Assembly (NCBI GenBank): GCA_028288395.1 | Contig: JAQBNV010000128.1 | Span: 1 to 5,670 of the forward strand | Direction of reading: 5' to 3' | Length of the DNA stretch: 5,670 nt | Source: Adhaeribacter sp. | Lineage (GTDB): Bacteria > Bacteroidota > Bacteroidia > Cytophagales > Hymenobacteraceae | Shown here: piece after piece, positions 1 to 5,506 of the stretch | Layout of the letters: every line of letters begins with the position of its first letter | Numbering within the stretch: position 1 is the stretch's first letter | The notes under the pieces: generated by a model | What the model saw: the letters and a program-made list of their open reading frames with translations, nothing else | The model's database searches: none | Told to the model about the DNA's origin: nothing | Position numbers and translations under genes: made by a program

Positions 1-138
1 CGAAGAAATAACTGTTTTTACGGCTGTTCCCAACAGCTGCCGGGCATCGTACCAGCCCACCATTTTTTTCTCTGTATAATCAAAAGGGTCATCCATTAAC
101 GATCGGTTAACCTTTTCCGCAACTTTCTCATTATCCAT
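1..138 (-). CDS. N-terminal fragment of a possible metallophosphoesterase (gene continues beyond the left edge)
   Basis: An open frame starts at ATG 138-136 and runs without a stop to base 1, giving 46 residues that begin MDNEKVAEKV and end KTVISS. It lies 30 nt after the patatin stop on the same strand, so it is the next gene of the operon. The segment D17-D-P-F-D-Y followed by M26-V-G-W-Y-D-A-R-Q-L-L resembles, from memory, the N-terminus of a class of predicted calcineurin-like phosphoesterases that continue with a 'FGxYADxRE' segment and a metal-binding 'DLGDGFD'-like region. Those catalytic residues would lie outside the window and cannot be seen, so the family call is an inference. No membrane segment or signal peptide is present. 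The leader has no Shine-Dalgarno sequence, as expected in Bacteroidota. The gene itself is well supported by its position, frame and sensible composition; the function is not. Confidence 0.55.
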   Translation of the reverse strand, partial: MDNEKVAEKVNRSLMDDPFDYTEKKMVGWYDARQLLGTAVKTVISS

Positions 139-168
139 GGTCGACGTATTTAAGTGCTCGGGGTTAAA

Positions 169-1638
169 TTAATTAGGGCTGAAGAAATAGTTATGGAGCG
201 ATTTTCTTAACCGGCGACGTTCGAACCAATTCTGGGCGTTGTAAACAGTAAGGCTTTTTTTAGCTGCCTGCCAATCGGGATTAGATAAGGAAAAATCCCC
301 TGAACTGACGAGTTCGTTCCCGGCCTGGGTGCCGGCGTATACTTTTACTTCGGCTTTCAGACCATTTCCGTTTGAAGTATTACGGTTTAAGTCGGCCCGG
401 CCGGTAATTACATAGGCTTTCCCGTCTATCGCGGTCCTAAATTCAAAATATACTTCTTTAAAACTTTGGGCCGGATTAAAACTCAATTGCATTTGACCGT
501 TATAACCAAAGGCAATAAACGGATTGCCGGCCAAGCTGAGATGGACGGTAAACTGGTAAGGCTCCTGCTGCCGGATAAAAGCCGGAATGTCGTGGATGTT
601 GAGCGATAAATAAAGCACCGCTGCTTGGTTAAATAGGCTGCCGGTTAACCGGGCCCTTCCCGAAAATGCCAGTCCCGGCGACTTCATTTTGGTGGAAATT
701 GCTGCTGCTTCTATTGGTACTGCGGTGGTTATGCTGGCTAAATATTCTTTTGCATCGGCGTAGCCCATATCGATGAGGGTGGTGGTGTTTACTTTATTAA
801 AATACAAATCCGGATCTAAGGGCAGGGGGTAAGCCGGTTTAATAAGATGAATAATAATGGGGGCTTTTTGGCCGTAAGGCGAATCGCCGCGGCTGATGCG
901 GGTGTTCAGTTCTACTATGTAATCTATCTCGGCGTAAAGCGCGCCGTTGGCGCTCATTTCTATCATGTGCACATACTGGTTAAACGAACCGTTGCGGTAT
1001 TCCTGAATATTGCCGATGGCCCAAACCAGCCAGATTTCTTCTGCTCCCCGTTTTACGGCTTCTAATAAATTAGCATCTTTTATCCAGACTGCATCGATGT
1101 ACCAGTCGTTGTTTATCTGATGGGCCGGCATAAACAGGGGCAGCGATACCCCGGCCAGGAGGTGCGGCAGGGTTAAGGCACCATTCGGAATGGCCTCGTT
1201 CTTTTTTTGAGAATAATTACAAACGTTAAAAGTGCCCGCCAGGTCTTTTTCAACGTTTATCTTCGAAATATCTACTCCCAGGTGCGGTAACACTTTGTTA
1301 CGGATGCCATCAGCATCGCCAAAGCCGGCTAATTGTAATGGACGCAGGTATTTTTGAAGCGGCAAATAGGATACAAAATGTTTTATATTCAGGGTGCGCC
1401 AGTTCTGGCACATCTGGTCGGTGGTTAGGCCCGATAAAAGCATCGCCAAAGTAAAAATGCCGCCCGAAGTGCCATCGGCGTGGGTAAATATTAAACCGTG
1501 TTCTTCCAGGGCTTTTAAAACGCCGGACTGGTAAGCCAAACGCATGCCGCCGCCGGCCAGCACCAACGATCGCTTGGGACCATTGTAGCCAGCCGGAATC
1601 CGGAAAGGAAGCAGATTACGCGATATTTCCATGGGCAT
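169..1638 (-). CDS. Patatin-like phospholipase/acylhydrolase with an extra C-terminal beta-rich domain
   Basis: The 489-residue protein has the patatin hallmarks. The oxyanion-hole loop is G29-G-G-M-R33. The nucleophile elbow G56-T-S-G-G60 contains S58. The catalytic aspartate is probably D182, in the segment Y180-I-D-A-V-W. Most patatins have D-G-G or D-G-A at that site; here it is D-A-V. The fold spans about residues 22-300 and would hydrolyse acyl esters of lipids through a Ser-Asp dyad. Residues about 315-489 form a separate domain rich in alternating hydrophobic strands, with no catalytic motif I can name. It recalls a beta-rich segment attached to cholesterol-oxidase-like GMC oxidoreductases, which is a weak memory-based comparison. 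There is no signal peptide, so it is probably cytoplasmic or inner-face. ATG 1638 overlaps the upstream stop by 23 nt; a second in-frame ATG two codons later is also possible. The next gene follows after 30 nt. Confidence 0.88.
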   Translation of the reverse strand: MPMEISRNLLPFRIPAGYNGPKRSLVLAGGGMRLAYQSGVLKALEEHGLIFTHADGTSGGIFTLAMLLSGLTTDQMCQNWRTLNIKHFVSYLPLQKYLRPLQLAGFGDADGIRNKVLPHLGVDISKINVEKDLAGTFNVCNYSQKKNEAIPNGALTLPHLLAGVSLPLFMPAHQINNDWYIDAVWIKDANLLEAVKRGAEEIWLVWAIGNIQEYRNGSFNQYVHMIEMSANGALYAEIDYIVELNTRISRGDSPYGQKAPIIIHLIKPAYPLPLDPDLYFNKVNTTTLIDMGYADAKEYLASITTAVPIEAAAISTKMKSPGLAFSGRARLTGSLFNQAAVLYLSLNIHDIPAFIRQQEPYQFTVHLSLAGNPFIAFGYNGQMQLSFNPAQSFKEVYFEFRTAIDGKAYVITGRADLNRNTSNGNGLKAEVKVYAGTQAGNELVSSGDFSLSNPDWQAAKKSLTVYNAQNWFERRRLRKSLHNYFFSPN

Positions 1639-2038
1639 GCAGCTGGTTACGGGTATATAAAAAAATAAAAATCACACCTACCAATTCGTAAATGGCAAAA
1701 AAGTAAAAGATTCCATGCGGCGGGCCGTCGATAAAATAAGACACCAGGCGGGCCGCCACTCCTAAAAACATAACCGAGAGAAATAACCGGTTAAATTTGT
1801 AAAGCGTAAATATTTCCCGGGTAAATAGAAAGGCAAACAGGCCAAACCCCGCTTCAATCAGCCGCAAAAACCGGTATTGGGTTAGCATACTGGCACCCGT
1901 AATTTTAGGAACCGCAGCAATATCTAAATCAAACAACATTTTCTGGTCTATTCGGGCGCCCACAAAAGCCCCCCATAACCCGGCTACTACCAGCAGGCCC
2001 ACATAAGTGTAAAAGAAAAAATAAGCCAGAAACCGCAT
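1616..2038 (-). CDS. Small four-helix membrane protein, DUF4345-like
   Basis: The 140-residue protein has four predicted membrane helices, at about residues 3-26, 57-72, 82-102 and 109-128. The pattern Y55-R-F-L-R-L around helix 2, then F91-L-G-V-A-A-R-L in helix 3 followed by D104-G-P-P, fits the DUF4345 family of small integral membrane proteins of unknown function. The start was set at ATG 2038-2036, which shares one base with the preceding stop (TAATG), a classic translational-coupling junction. The same frame is open further upstream to base 2194, but that extension is arginine/glycine rich, lies entirely inside the upstream membrane-protein gene and is not believable. The stop at 1616 overlaps the start of the patatin gene by 23 nt. 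The charged tail N131-Q-L-H-A-H-G is short and soluble. No catalytic residues are evident. A structural or lipid-handling partner role is only an inference from context. Confidence 0.72.
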   Translation of the reverse strand: MRFLAYFFFYTYVGLLVVAGLWGAFVGARIDQKMLFDLDIAAVPKITGASMLTQYRFLRLIEAGFGLFAFLFTREIFTLYKFNRLFLSVMFLGVAARLVSYFIDGPPHGIFYFFAIYELVGVIFIFLYTRNQLHAHGNIA

Positions 2039-2448
2039 TATTCCGTTTGTATTTTTCGCCAGAAAATAAATATTAAAATACCCGATAGTAAATCGAACAG
2101 CGCTACCCCCAGCGCCAGGCCGGAGAATATGCCGGTTAATACTCCTAATCCAACGGCCGCCGCTGCCCCTATTTTCTGGCAAGCGCACCACCACACCGGC
2201 ACCGGATTAACAGGTGATTGCCGCAGGCTTTGCCACAACAAACCGCCGAACAAAGCCATGAACATGCCGATAATGGCAAAAAAATGGGCACTGGTTTTGC
2301 CCGTATCGGCGCCAATAAAATTTAGCACCAAAGGTGCGGCCACCACCTGCACCAAACCGGTTAAAACCGTAATGCCCGAAATAAAAAGCAAGGCTTTATA
2401 CAGCAATGCTGGCTTTACGCTGGCTGGTAACCGGGTTGACTTTTGCAT
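2038..2448 (-). CDS. Small four-helix membrane protein of unknown function
   Basis: The 136-residue hydrophobic protein has a basic N-terminus (MQKSTRLPASVK) and four likely membrane helices, at about residues 17-41, 55-73, 92-110 and 112-129. The last is followed by the positive tail W130-R-K-I-Q-T-E. The segment F56-F-A-I-I-G-M-F-M-A-L-F-G-G and the polar turn R76-Q-S-P-V-N-P resemble a recurring kind of small 4-TM protein that sits beside lipid-metabolism genes, but I do not recognise a named family. The only ATG in a sensible place is 2448, which makes the gene overlap the preceding one by 53 nt. The first helix begins shortly after this start, and the next methionine (M62) would remove it, which supports the long overlap. 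Its stop is fused to the next start as TAATG. It is clearly part of the operon; the biochemical role is unknown. Confidence 0.65.
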   Translation of the reverse strand: MQKSTRLPASVKPALLYKALLFISGITVLTGLVQVVAAPLVLNFIGADTGKTSAHFFAIIGMFMALFGGLLWQSLRQSPVNPVPVWWCACQKIGAAAAVGLGVLTGIFSGLALGVALFDLLSGILIFIFWRKIQTE

Positions 2449-2932
2449 GGGAACTGTTTAGATATATAATAAAAAAGTAAGTCATCATACAAAGCCATTG
2501 CAGGGTCCAGAGGCTCACCCGGATTACATTCAGCCGCATCCACTTAGCTAAAACTTCCTGCAAGACCAAAGGATCTTTTATGCCGGCGGCCATCTGCTCG
2601 TTGTAAGGAATAATATATATAATGGTGAGCGCCGTGGCCAATATTACGCCCAGCAGCACCCCAATCGGAAACCAGCGCCGGTAACTTCGCCACTCTGCAA
2701 TCAGCATTATAAAGGCGGTCGCCAGCATCACCATGGTCATGTAAGTGAAGAATTTAGTAGCCGAGGTTACCTGCGGCACAAATTGCAGGTAATAATTATC
2801 GGGGGTAAGTTCTGCGGCTCCGGGGAAGGAGAAGAGCAGGAGAGACCAGCCCGTGCCCAGGTACATAGAAGTACACAGGAATAGTAGCGAGTGGTTAAGC
2901 CCCAATAGTGTCTTTTTGGTTTCGCCGCGCAT
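2396..2932 (-). CDS. Four-helix membrane protein, DUF1772-like
   Basis: The 178-residue protein has four membrane helices, at about residues 11-36, 61-80, 88-108 and 139-158. The stretch after helix 3, with I108-P-Y-N-E-Q-M and then W131-M-R-L-N-V-I-R138 leading into helix 4, matches the DUF1772 pattern (N near the loop start, then W...N/H..R). DUF1772 includes fungal anthrone oxygenases and many uncharacterised bacterial proteins, so an oxygenase-like role is possible but unproven. I chose ATG 2932, which lies 17 nt after the decarboxylase-like gene's stop and is preceded by an A/T-rich leader containing ATACCTAAA. The frame also has an ATG at 3007, but those 25 residues are charged, unrelated to the family and embedded in the upstream gene. 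The C-terminal 53 nt overlap the next gene. Family assignment is from motif memory only. Confidence 0.68.
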   Translation of the reverse strand: MRGETKKTLLGLNHSLLFLCTSMYLGTGWSLLLFSFPGAAELTPDNYYLQFVPQVTSATKFFTYMTMVMLATAFIMLIAEWRSYRRWFPIGVLLGVILATALTIIYIIPYNEQMAAGIKDPLVLQEVLAKWMRLNVIRVSLWTLQWLCMMTYFFIIYLNSSHAKVNPVTSQRKASIAV

Positions 2933-2949
2933 AATATTTAGGTATAAAG

Positions 2950-3846
2950 TTAAACGCCCGCAGTTTCGGGTTTTTTGGTGTTCTGGCGGTTCGGTTTCTC
3001 CAGCCATTCTTCTCCGTAACCAAGGTGGAATACACTTTCCAGGCCTTCGCCGGTTTGGGCCGGCATATCGGGGTAGCTTAAAAACCAGCTTTCGAAATAA
3101 TCATCCAGAATGCCGATCGTTTTAGGTAAGTAAGCGGTAAAAATCGGGTCGGCTTCTATCTCCAGAAACTTCAGTTGGGCAGCGTTGGGGTGGTTACCCA
3201 AGGTCAGCCGGGCGGCACCTTTCTTAAACAGGGTGAGCCCGGCTTTTCCTTTAAAATAGATATAAGATTTCATCAGCATGCCCCGGAACCGGCAGTAATT
3301 AGCCGCACCCATGTTCATGGGCAGGAAGATTCGAACCGGGCGGGTAATATCCAGCCGCATTACCAGTTGATCATCCTGATCGTATTGGGCGCTGATTATT
3401 TCGGGACCTTCTATAAAGTCGAGACTGGCCTGGTGCTTGGGCATGCCCCAGATCCCTTTACCGCCTTTAACCGATATTTCGGTGCTCACGGGTAAGTCCA
3501 GAATGTACTGGCCGGTGCCGTAGGTTTTCATCAGCAGGGCCGGCAATACTTTGGGAGCGGGTTTATCGCCGTGCGTACAAGCCAGGGCAATGCTGTATTC
3601 AATATATTTTCCGATGTCGGTGATGCGGTAATCGACTACCGTTACGATAAATACCGCTTTGCCATTCAGCAGCCTTACCGGGTGTACTTCGTTGCCGGGC
3701 AACAGCGATTTTGCTTTCTCGTAACTGGCGGGGAAAGCTGCCATGATAACAGCAGCACTATCGGAGTTGATGGGTAACTGGTAAGGAATGCCATCGACCC
3801 GGGCGTACCTGCCTGACTGTCTTGAAATTCTTTTGGGGATAGCCAT
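2950..3846 (-). CDS. Acetoacetate decarboxylase-family protein
   Basis: The 298-residue protein, a little longer than classic acetoacetate decarboxylases (about 245 residues), has the family's core: an N-terminal G19-I-P-Y, Y81-I-E-Y with conserved E83, and the active-site segment W133-G-M-P-K-H. K137 aligns with the Schiff-base lysine of the clostridial enzyme (G-F-P-K-K). The second lysine of that pair, which lowers the catalytic pKa, is replaced by H138. The protein can therefore plausibly form a Schiff base with a carbonyl substrate, but may catalyse a different decarboxylation, aldol or dehydration reaction. Residues about 240-298 (Y-F-E-S-W and a lysine-rich tail) are a C-terminal extension. 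There is no signal peptide or membrane segment, so it is cytosolic. It starts at ATG 3846, 18 nt after the hydrolase stop, behind a leader carrying CCTAAA twice. Operon neighbours suggest a lipid-derived keto acid or ketone as substrate (inference). Confidence 0.88.
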   Translation of the reverse strand: MAIPKRISRQSGRYARVDGIPYQLPINSDSAAVIMAAFPASYEKAKSLLPGNEVHPVRLLNGKAVFIVTVVDYRITDIGKYIEYSIALACTHGDKPAPKVLPALLMKTYGTGQYILDLPVSTEISVKGGKGIWGMPKHQASLDFIEGPEIISAQYDQDDQLVMRLDITRPVRIFLPMNMGAANYCRFRGMLMKSYIYFKGKAGLTLFKKGAARLTLGNHPNAAQLKFLEIEADPIFTAYLPKTIGILDDYFESWFLSYPDMPAQTGEGLESVFHLGYGEEWLEKPNRQNTKKPETAGV

Positions 3847-3864
3847 TTTTTAGGTATTTAGGAA

Positions 3865-4920
3865 TTAGTTTACACTTAGTTCTTGCGACATCAGGGGGAA
3901 AACATCTTTATAGGCACTCCGGCCAATAAATATATCGAGGTGGCTATAATCGGGCAATACCCGCAAGGCATGGAAACCTGGCCGGAGTTTATCGAAATAG
4001 TTAAAGGTCTTGGTTTGGCTCTCGGGCAGGAAACAAAGGTTTCGGGCACCCGCAAAGAATGAAATACGCGCCTGGGTAGCCGGCGCTTTTCCTACGAAAG
4101 TAGCCGGTAACTCCTTCGGATGATCGCCCGGCAAGAGATGACCTTCTGCTACCGATCGCGCCATTTGTTTGTAAAAGGTCATGGGCACGCTGGCAAATTC
4201 ATCTTTAATCCATTCGTGGGTCTCTTCGTTCAGGTTCTCGTGGCGCCACAGGGCCGGAAAACCGCTGCCGTAAGTAAAACTAACCTGCTTGCAAACCCCA
4301 TTGGTACATTCGTGGTGCGTTAGATTTACCAGGGTATTAATCATTTTGGCCGTAAAGGTGGGCGCTTTTATTCCCCATTGCGGATTCAGGTAGTCGGTCA
4401 TTTGCCTTACCAAAGGCATCATGTATTTTAATTTAAACCGAGAAAAATTTGGTACAATTGGGTGCAGCGAAACGGCATTAGATACTACATTATTCACCTG
4501 CGGCACCAATCCGGCCACTACCGACATCATAAAACTAGTAGAACCCTGGCAGTGAATTATGGCTTTAATGCTAGTAGAACGGGTAATCTGAACTATTTTC
4601 CGGACAGCCGCCGGATGATCGTATAAAGCGGCCTGGTCCAGGGTCCATTTGTTCGGGGCAAAATCGATGCTGGCCCGCCAGTTCTCCAGCCATACGTCGT
4701 AGCCTTCTTCTATTAAATATTCTACAATATTTTTGTTTACCGGGGCCAAAAAAATACTGGCGCTAACCCCGGCGCCATGCACCAGTAACACCGGGCCTTT
4801 ATCCGGCGCTTTCGTACCCCTCACCCGAATTAAATTACACGTAAAGCCATCGTCTGCTACGAAAGGAATATTTTCGAAGTGAAGGTTTTTTCCGGTGTAT
4901 TTTTCAGTAACGGGTTTCAT
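3865..4920 (-). CDS. Alpha/beta hydrolase of the type associated with cholesterol-oxidase-like GMC oxidoreductases; cysteine nucleophile
   Basis: The 351-residue protein is an alpha/beta hydrolase, complete at ATG 4920, the first ATG after an in-frame stop. It shows the oxyanion strand-loop L45-L-V-H-G-A-G51, Y74-D-V-W-L-E-N-W-R-A-S, and the nucleophile elbow I122-H-C-Q-G126. The nucleophile position is therefore C124 (codon TGC), not serine. The catalytic histidine is probably H327 in Y325-S-H-L-D, and the acid position lies in G291-A-R-N-L, where N294 stands where an acid is usual. The C205-T-N-G-V-C210 pair followed by Y217-G and L230-N-E-E-T-H is, from memory, characteristic of the hydrolase domain that is fused to or encoded beside GMC oxidoreductases annotated as cholesterol oxidases. 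PHA synthases and dienelactone hydrolases also use a cysteine elbow. No export signal is seen. It is the first gene of the operon. It probably acts on a thioester, ester or lactone of a hydrophobic compound; the substrate is unknown. Confidence 0.88.
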   Translation of the reverse strand: MKPVTEKYTGKNLHFENIPFVADDGFTCNLIRVRGTKAPDKGPVLLVHGAGVSASIFLAPVNKNIVEYLIEEGYDVWLENWRASIDFAPNKWTLDQAALYDHPAAVRKIVQITRSTSIKAIIHCQGSTSFMMSVVAGLVPQVNNVVSNAVSLHPIVPNFSRFKLKYMMPLVRQMTDYLNPQWGIKAPTFTAKMINTLVNLTHHECTNGVCKQVSFTYGSGFPALWRHENLNEETHEWIKDEFASVPMTFYKQMARSVAEGHLLPGDHPKELPATFVGKAPATQARISFFAGARNLCFLPESQTKTFNYFDKLRPGFHALRVLPDYSHLDIFIGRSAYKDVFPLMSQELSVN

Positions 4921-4999
4921 GTCGGTGGCGAGTAATACATAGGAGTGGGTGCCGGTTGTTAAGTTTGTAAATTATTGAGAGGTAATAATATTTTATCAA

Positions 5000-5031
5000 T
5001 AAATATAAGCCATATTCTTTAATAAATCAAG
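5000..5031 (-). promoter_or_regulatory. Candidate Bacteroidota-type promoter of the operon
   Basis: Read on the minus strand there is CTTG (5031-5028), a 20-nt spacer, then TATATTTA (5007-5000). The Bacteroidota housekeeping consensus is TTTG, about 19-21 nt, then TAnnTTTG, so this matches 3 of 4 and, in the defined positions of the second box, 5 of 6. Transcription would start near 4994, giving a leader of about 74 nt before ATG 4920. Similar matches arise by chance in AT-rich DNA, so this is a candidate only. Confidence 0.35.
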
Positions 5032-5039
5032 ATTTATTA
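5020..5039. promoter_or_regulatory. 20-bp AT-rich inverted repeat, possible operator
   Basis: The arms TAATAAATC (5020-5028) and GATTTATTA (5031-5039) are perfect reverse complements, 9 bp each, separated by AA. The centre of the repeat coincides with the upstream box of the candidate operon promoter, where a dimeric regulator could block or recruit RNA polymerase. A palindrome of this size is not rare in DNA this rich in A and T, so the position is a stronger argument than the sequence. Confidence 0.35.
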
Positions 5040-5211
5040 TGAAAATATTAAGTATATAAATTTTTGTTTATTAATGTAAGAATGGATTTATTTAACTATT
5101 CTGATATTTACTGGATAAAATTGGAATAGGTAAGTTGCAAACAAAAGATTGTGCCAGGAAATGCTTTACATGCCTAATTTTATTTGAAAACTTTTTTGGG
5201 TAATTGATTTC

Positions 5212-5260
5212 AAAAAACCTGCTTTCCCATAAAATCTTATTTTTTCGGAAAGCTGGTTTT
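5212..5260 (-). terminator. Rho-independent terminator-like hairpin
   Basis: Arms 5214-5227 and 5247-5260 pair over 13 of 14 positions (one mismatch, 5220 with 5254), around a 19-nt loop that can itself form a 5-bp inner stem (5231-5235 with 5239-5243). On the minus strand the stem ends in CAGG followed by six T residues (5217-5212), preceded by AAAACC on the other side. It would end leftward transcripts coming from the Gre/Rnk gene before the operon. A weaker T run on the plus strand makes two-way action possible. Confidence 0.6.
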
Positions 5261-5303
5261 AAGAATTGCTATATTTAATTTTATATAGTTGTTCAAAACA
5301 ATT

Positions 5304-5327
5304 CTGATTTAGCTAGCTAATTATCAG
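5304..5327. repeat. Compound palindrome CTGAT-TTAGCTAGCTAA-TT-ATCAG
   Basis: A perfect 12-bp palindrome, TTAGCTAGCTAA (5309-5320), is flanked by CTGAT on the left and, after two extra T bases, by its complement ATCAG on the right. It sits in the spacer upstream of the operon, on the far side of the terminator-like hairpin. It could be a protein-binding site or chance; nothing else supports a role. Confidence 0.3.
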
Positions 5328-5392
5328 GGATTAATAACTAACCGGAAAAGTAATTTAGTAAAACTGCGCTGTTTTTATGAATAGTATAAAAC

Positions 5393-5452
5393 CTCTAGCC
5401 CGGCTTTAGGCCTGCACAATCTTGCGGGTGCAGTCCTAAAGCCGGGCTAGAG
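5393..5452. repeat. Long GC-rich inverted repeat with 25-bp arms (REP-like hairpin or strong terminator)
   Basis: Arms 5393-5417 and 5428-5452 are reverse complements at 24 of 25 positions; the only mismatch is 5411 C against 5434 T. The loop is 10 nt (AATCTTGCGG). The element is about 58% GC inside DNA that is mostly A and T. On the minus strand it is followed by GGTTTTATA, so it might also terminate the Gre/Rnk transcript, whose natural stop is 54 nt away. The long, nearly perfect arms are more typical of a dispersed palindromic element than of a simple terminator. Whether it is repeated in the genome cannot be seen here. Confidence 0.75.
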
Positions 5453-5506
5453 ATAATGTATTGAAGTACTATATATTATATGATTGAATATAAAACGTAC
5501 GCGGCC

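Larger units (their letters stand above)
4921..5506. other. AT-rich intergenic region without a credible gene
   Basis: About 590 bases separate the operon's first start codon from the Gre/Rnk remnant. All frames are broken by frequent stops and I find no protein-like reading frame, tRNA or rRNA. The stretch is far more AT-rich than the flanking genes, except for the GC-rich hairpin at 5393-5452. It contains the candidate promoter and palindrome at 5000-5039, a terminator-like hairpin at 5212-5260, a palindrome at 5304-5327 and the long hairpin, each listed separately. Bases 5040-5210 hold nothing I can name. Confidence 0.7.

Noticed and set aside
2039..2194. N-terminal extension of the DUF4345-like gene to an ATG at 2194
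   Set aside because: The 52 extra residues are arginine/glycine rich and lie wholly in the upstream gene; the TAATG junction at 2038 is far more natural.
2129..2461. Plus-strand open frame of 110 codons
   Set aside because: It lies antisense over two well-supported membrane-protein genes, its translation is proline/lysine/alanine rich without family motifs, and it has no plausible context.
2933..3007. N-terminal extension of the DUF1772-like gene to an ATG at 3007
   Set aside because: The 25 extra residues are charged, come before a normal membrane-protein start, and overlap the end of the upstream gene; ATG 2932 gives a standard short gap.
2853..3125. Plus-strand open frame of 90 codons across the junction of two genes
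   Set aside because: It is antisense to two confident genes and has no protein-like pattern.
3175..3495. Plus-strand open frame of 106 codons
   Set aside because: It is fully antisense to the decarboxylase-family gene and has no recognisable domain; it mirrors the codon pattern of the real gene.
5393..5452. CRISPR repeat or tRNA
   Set aside because: There is a single hairpin with no repeat-spacer array, and no cloverleaf or anticodon arrangement can be drawn.
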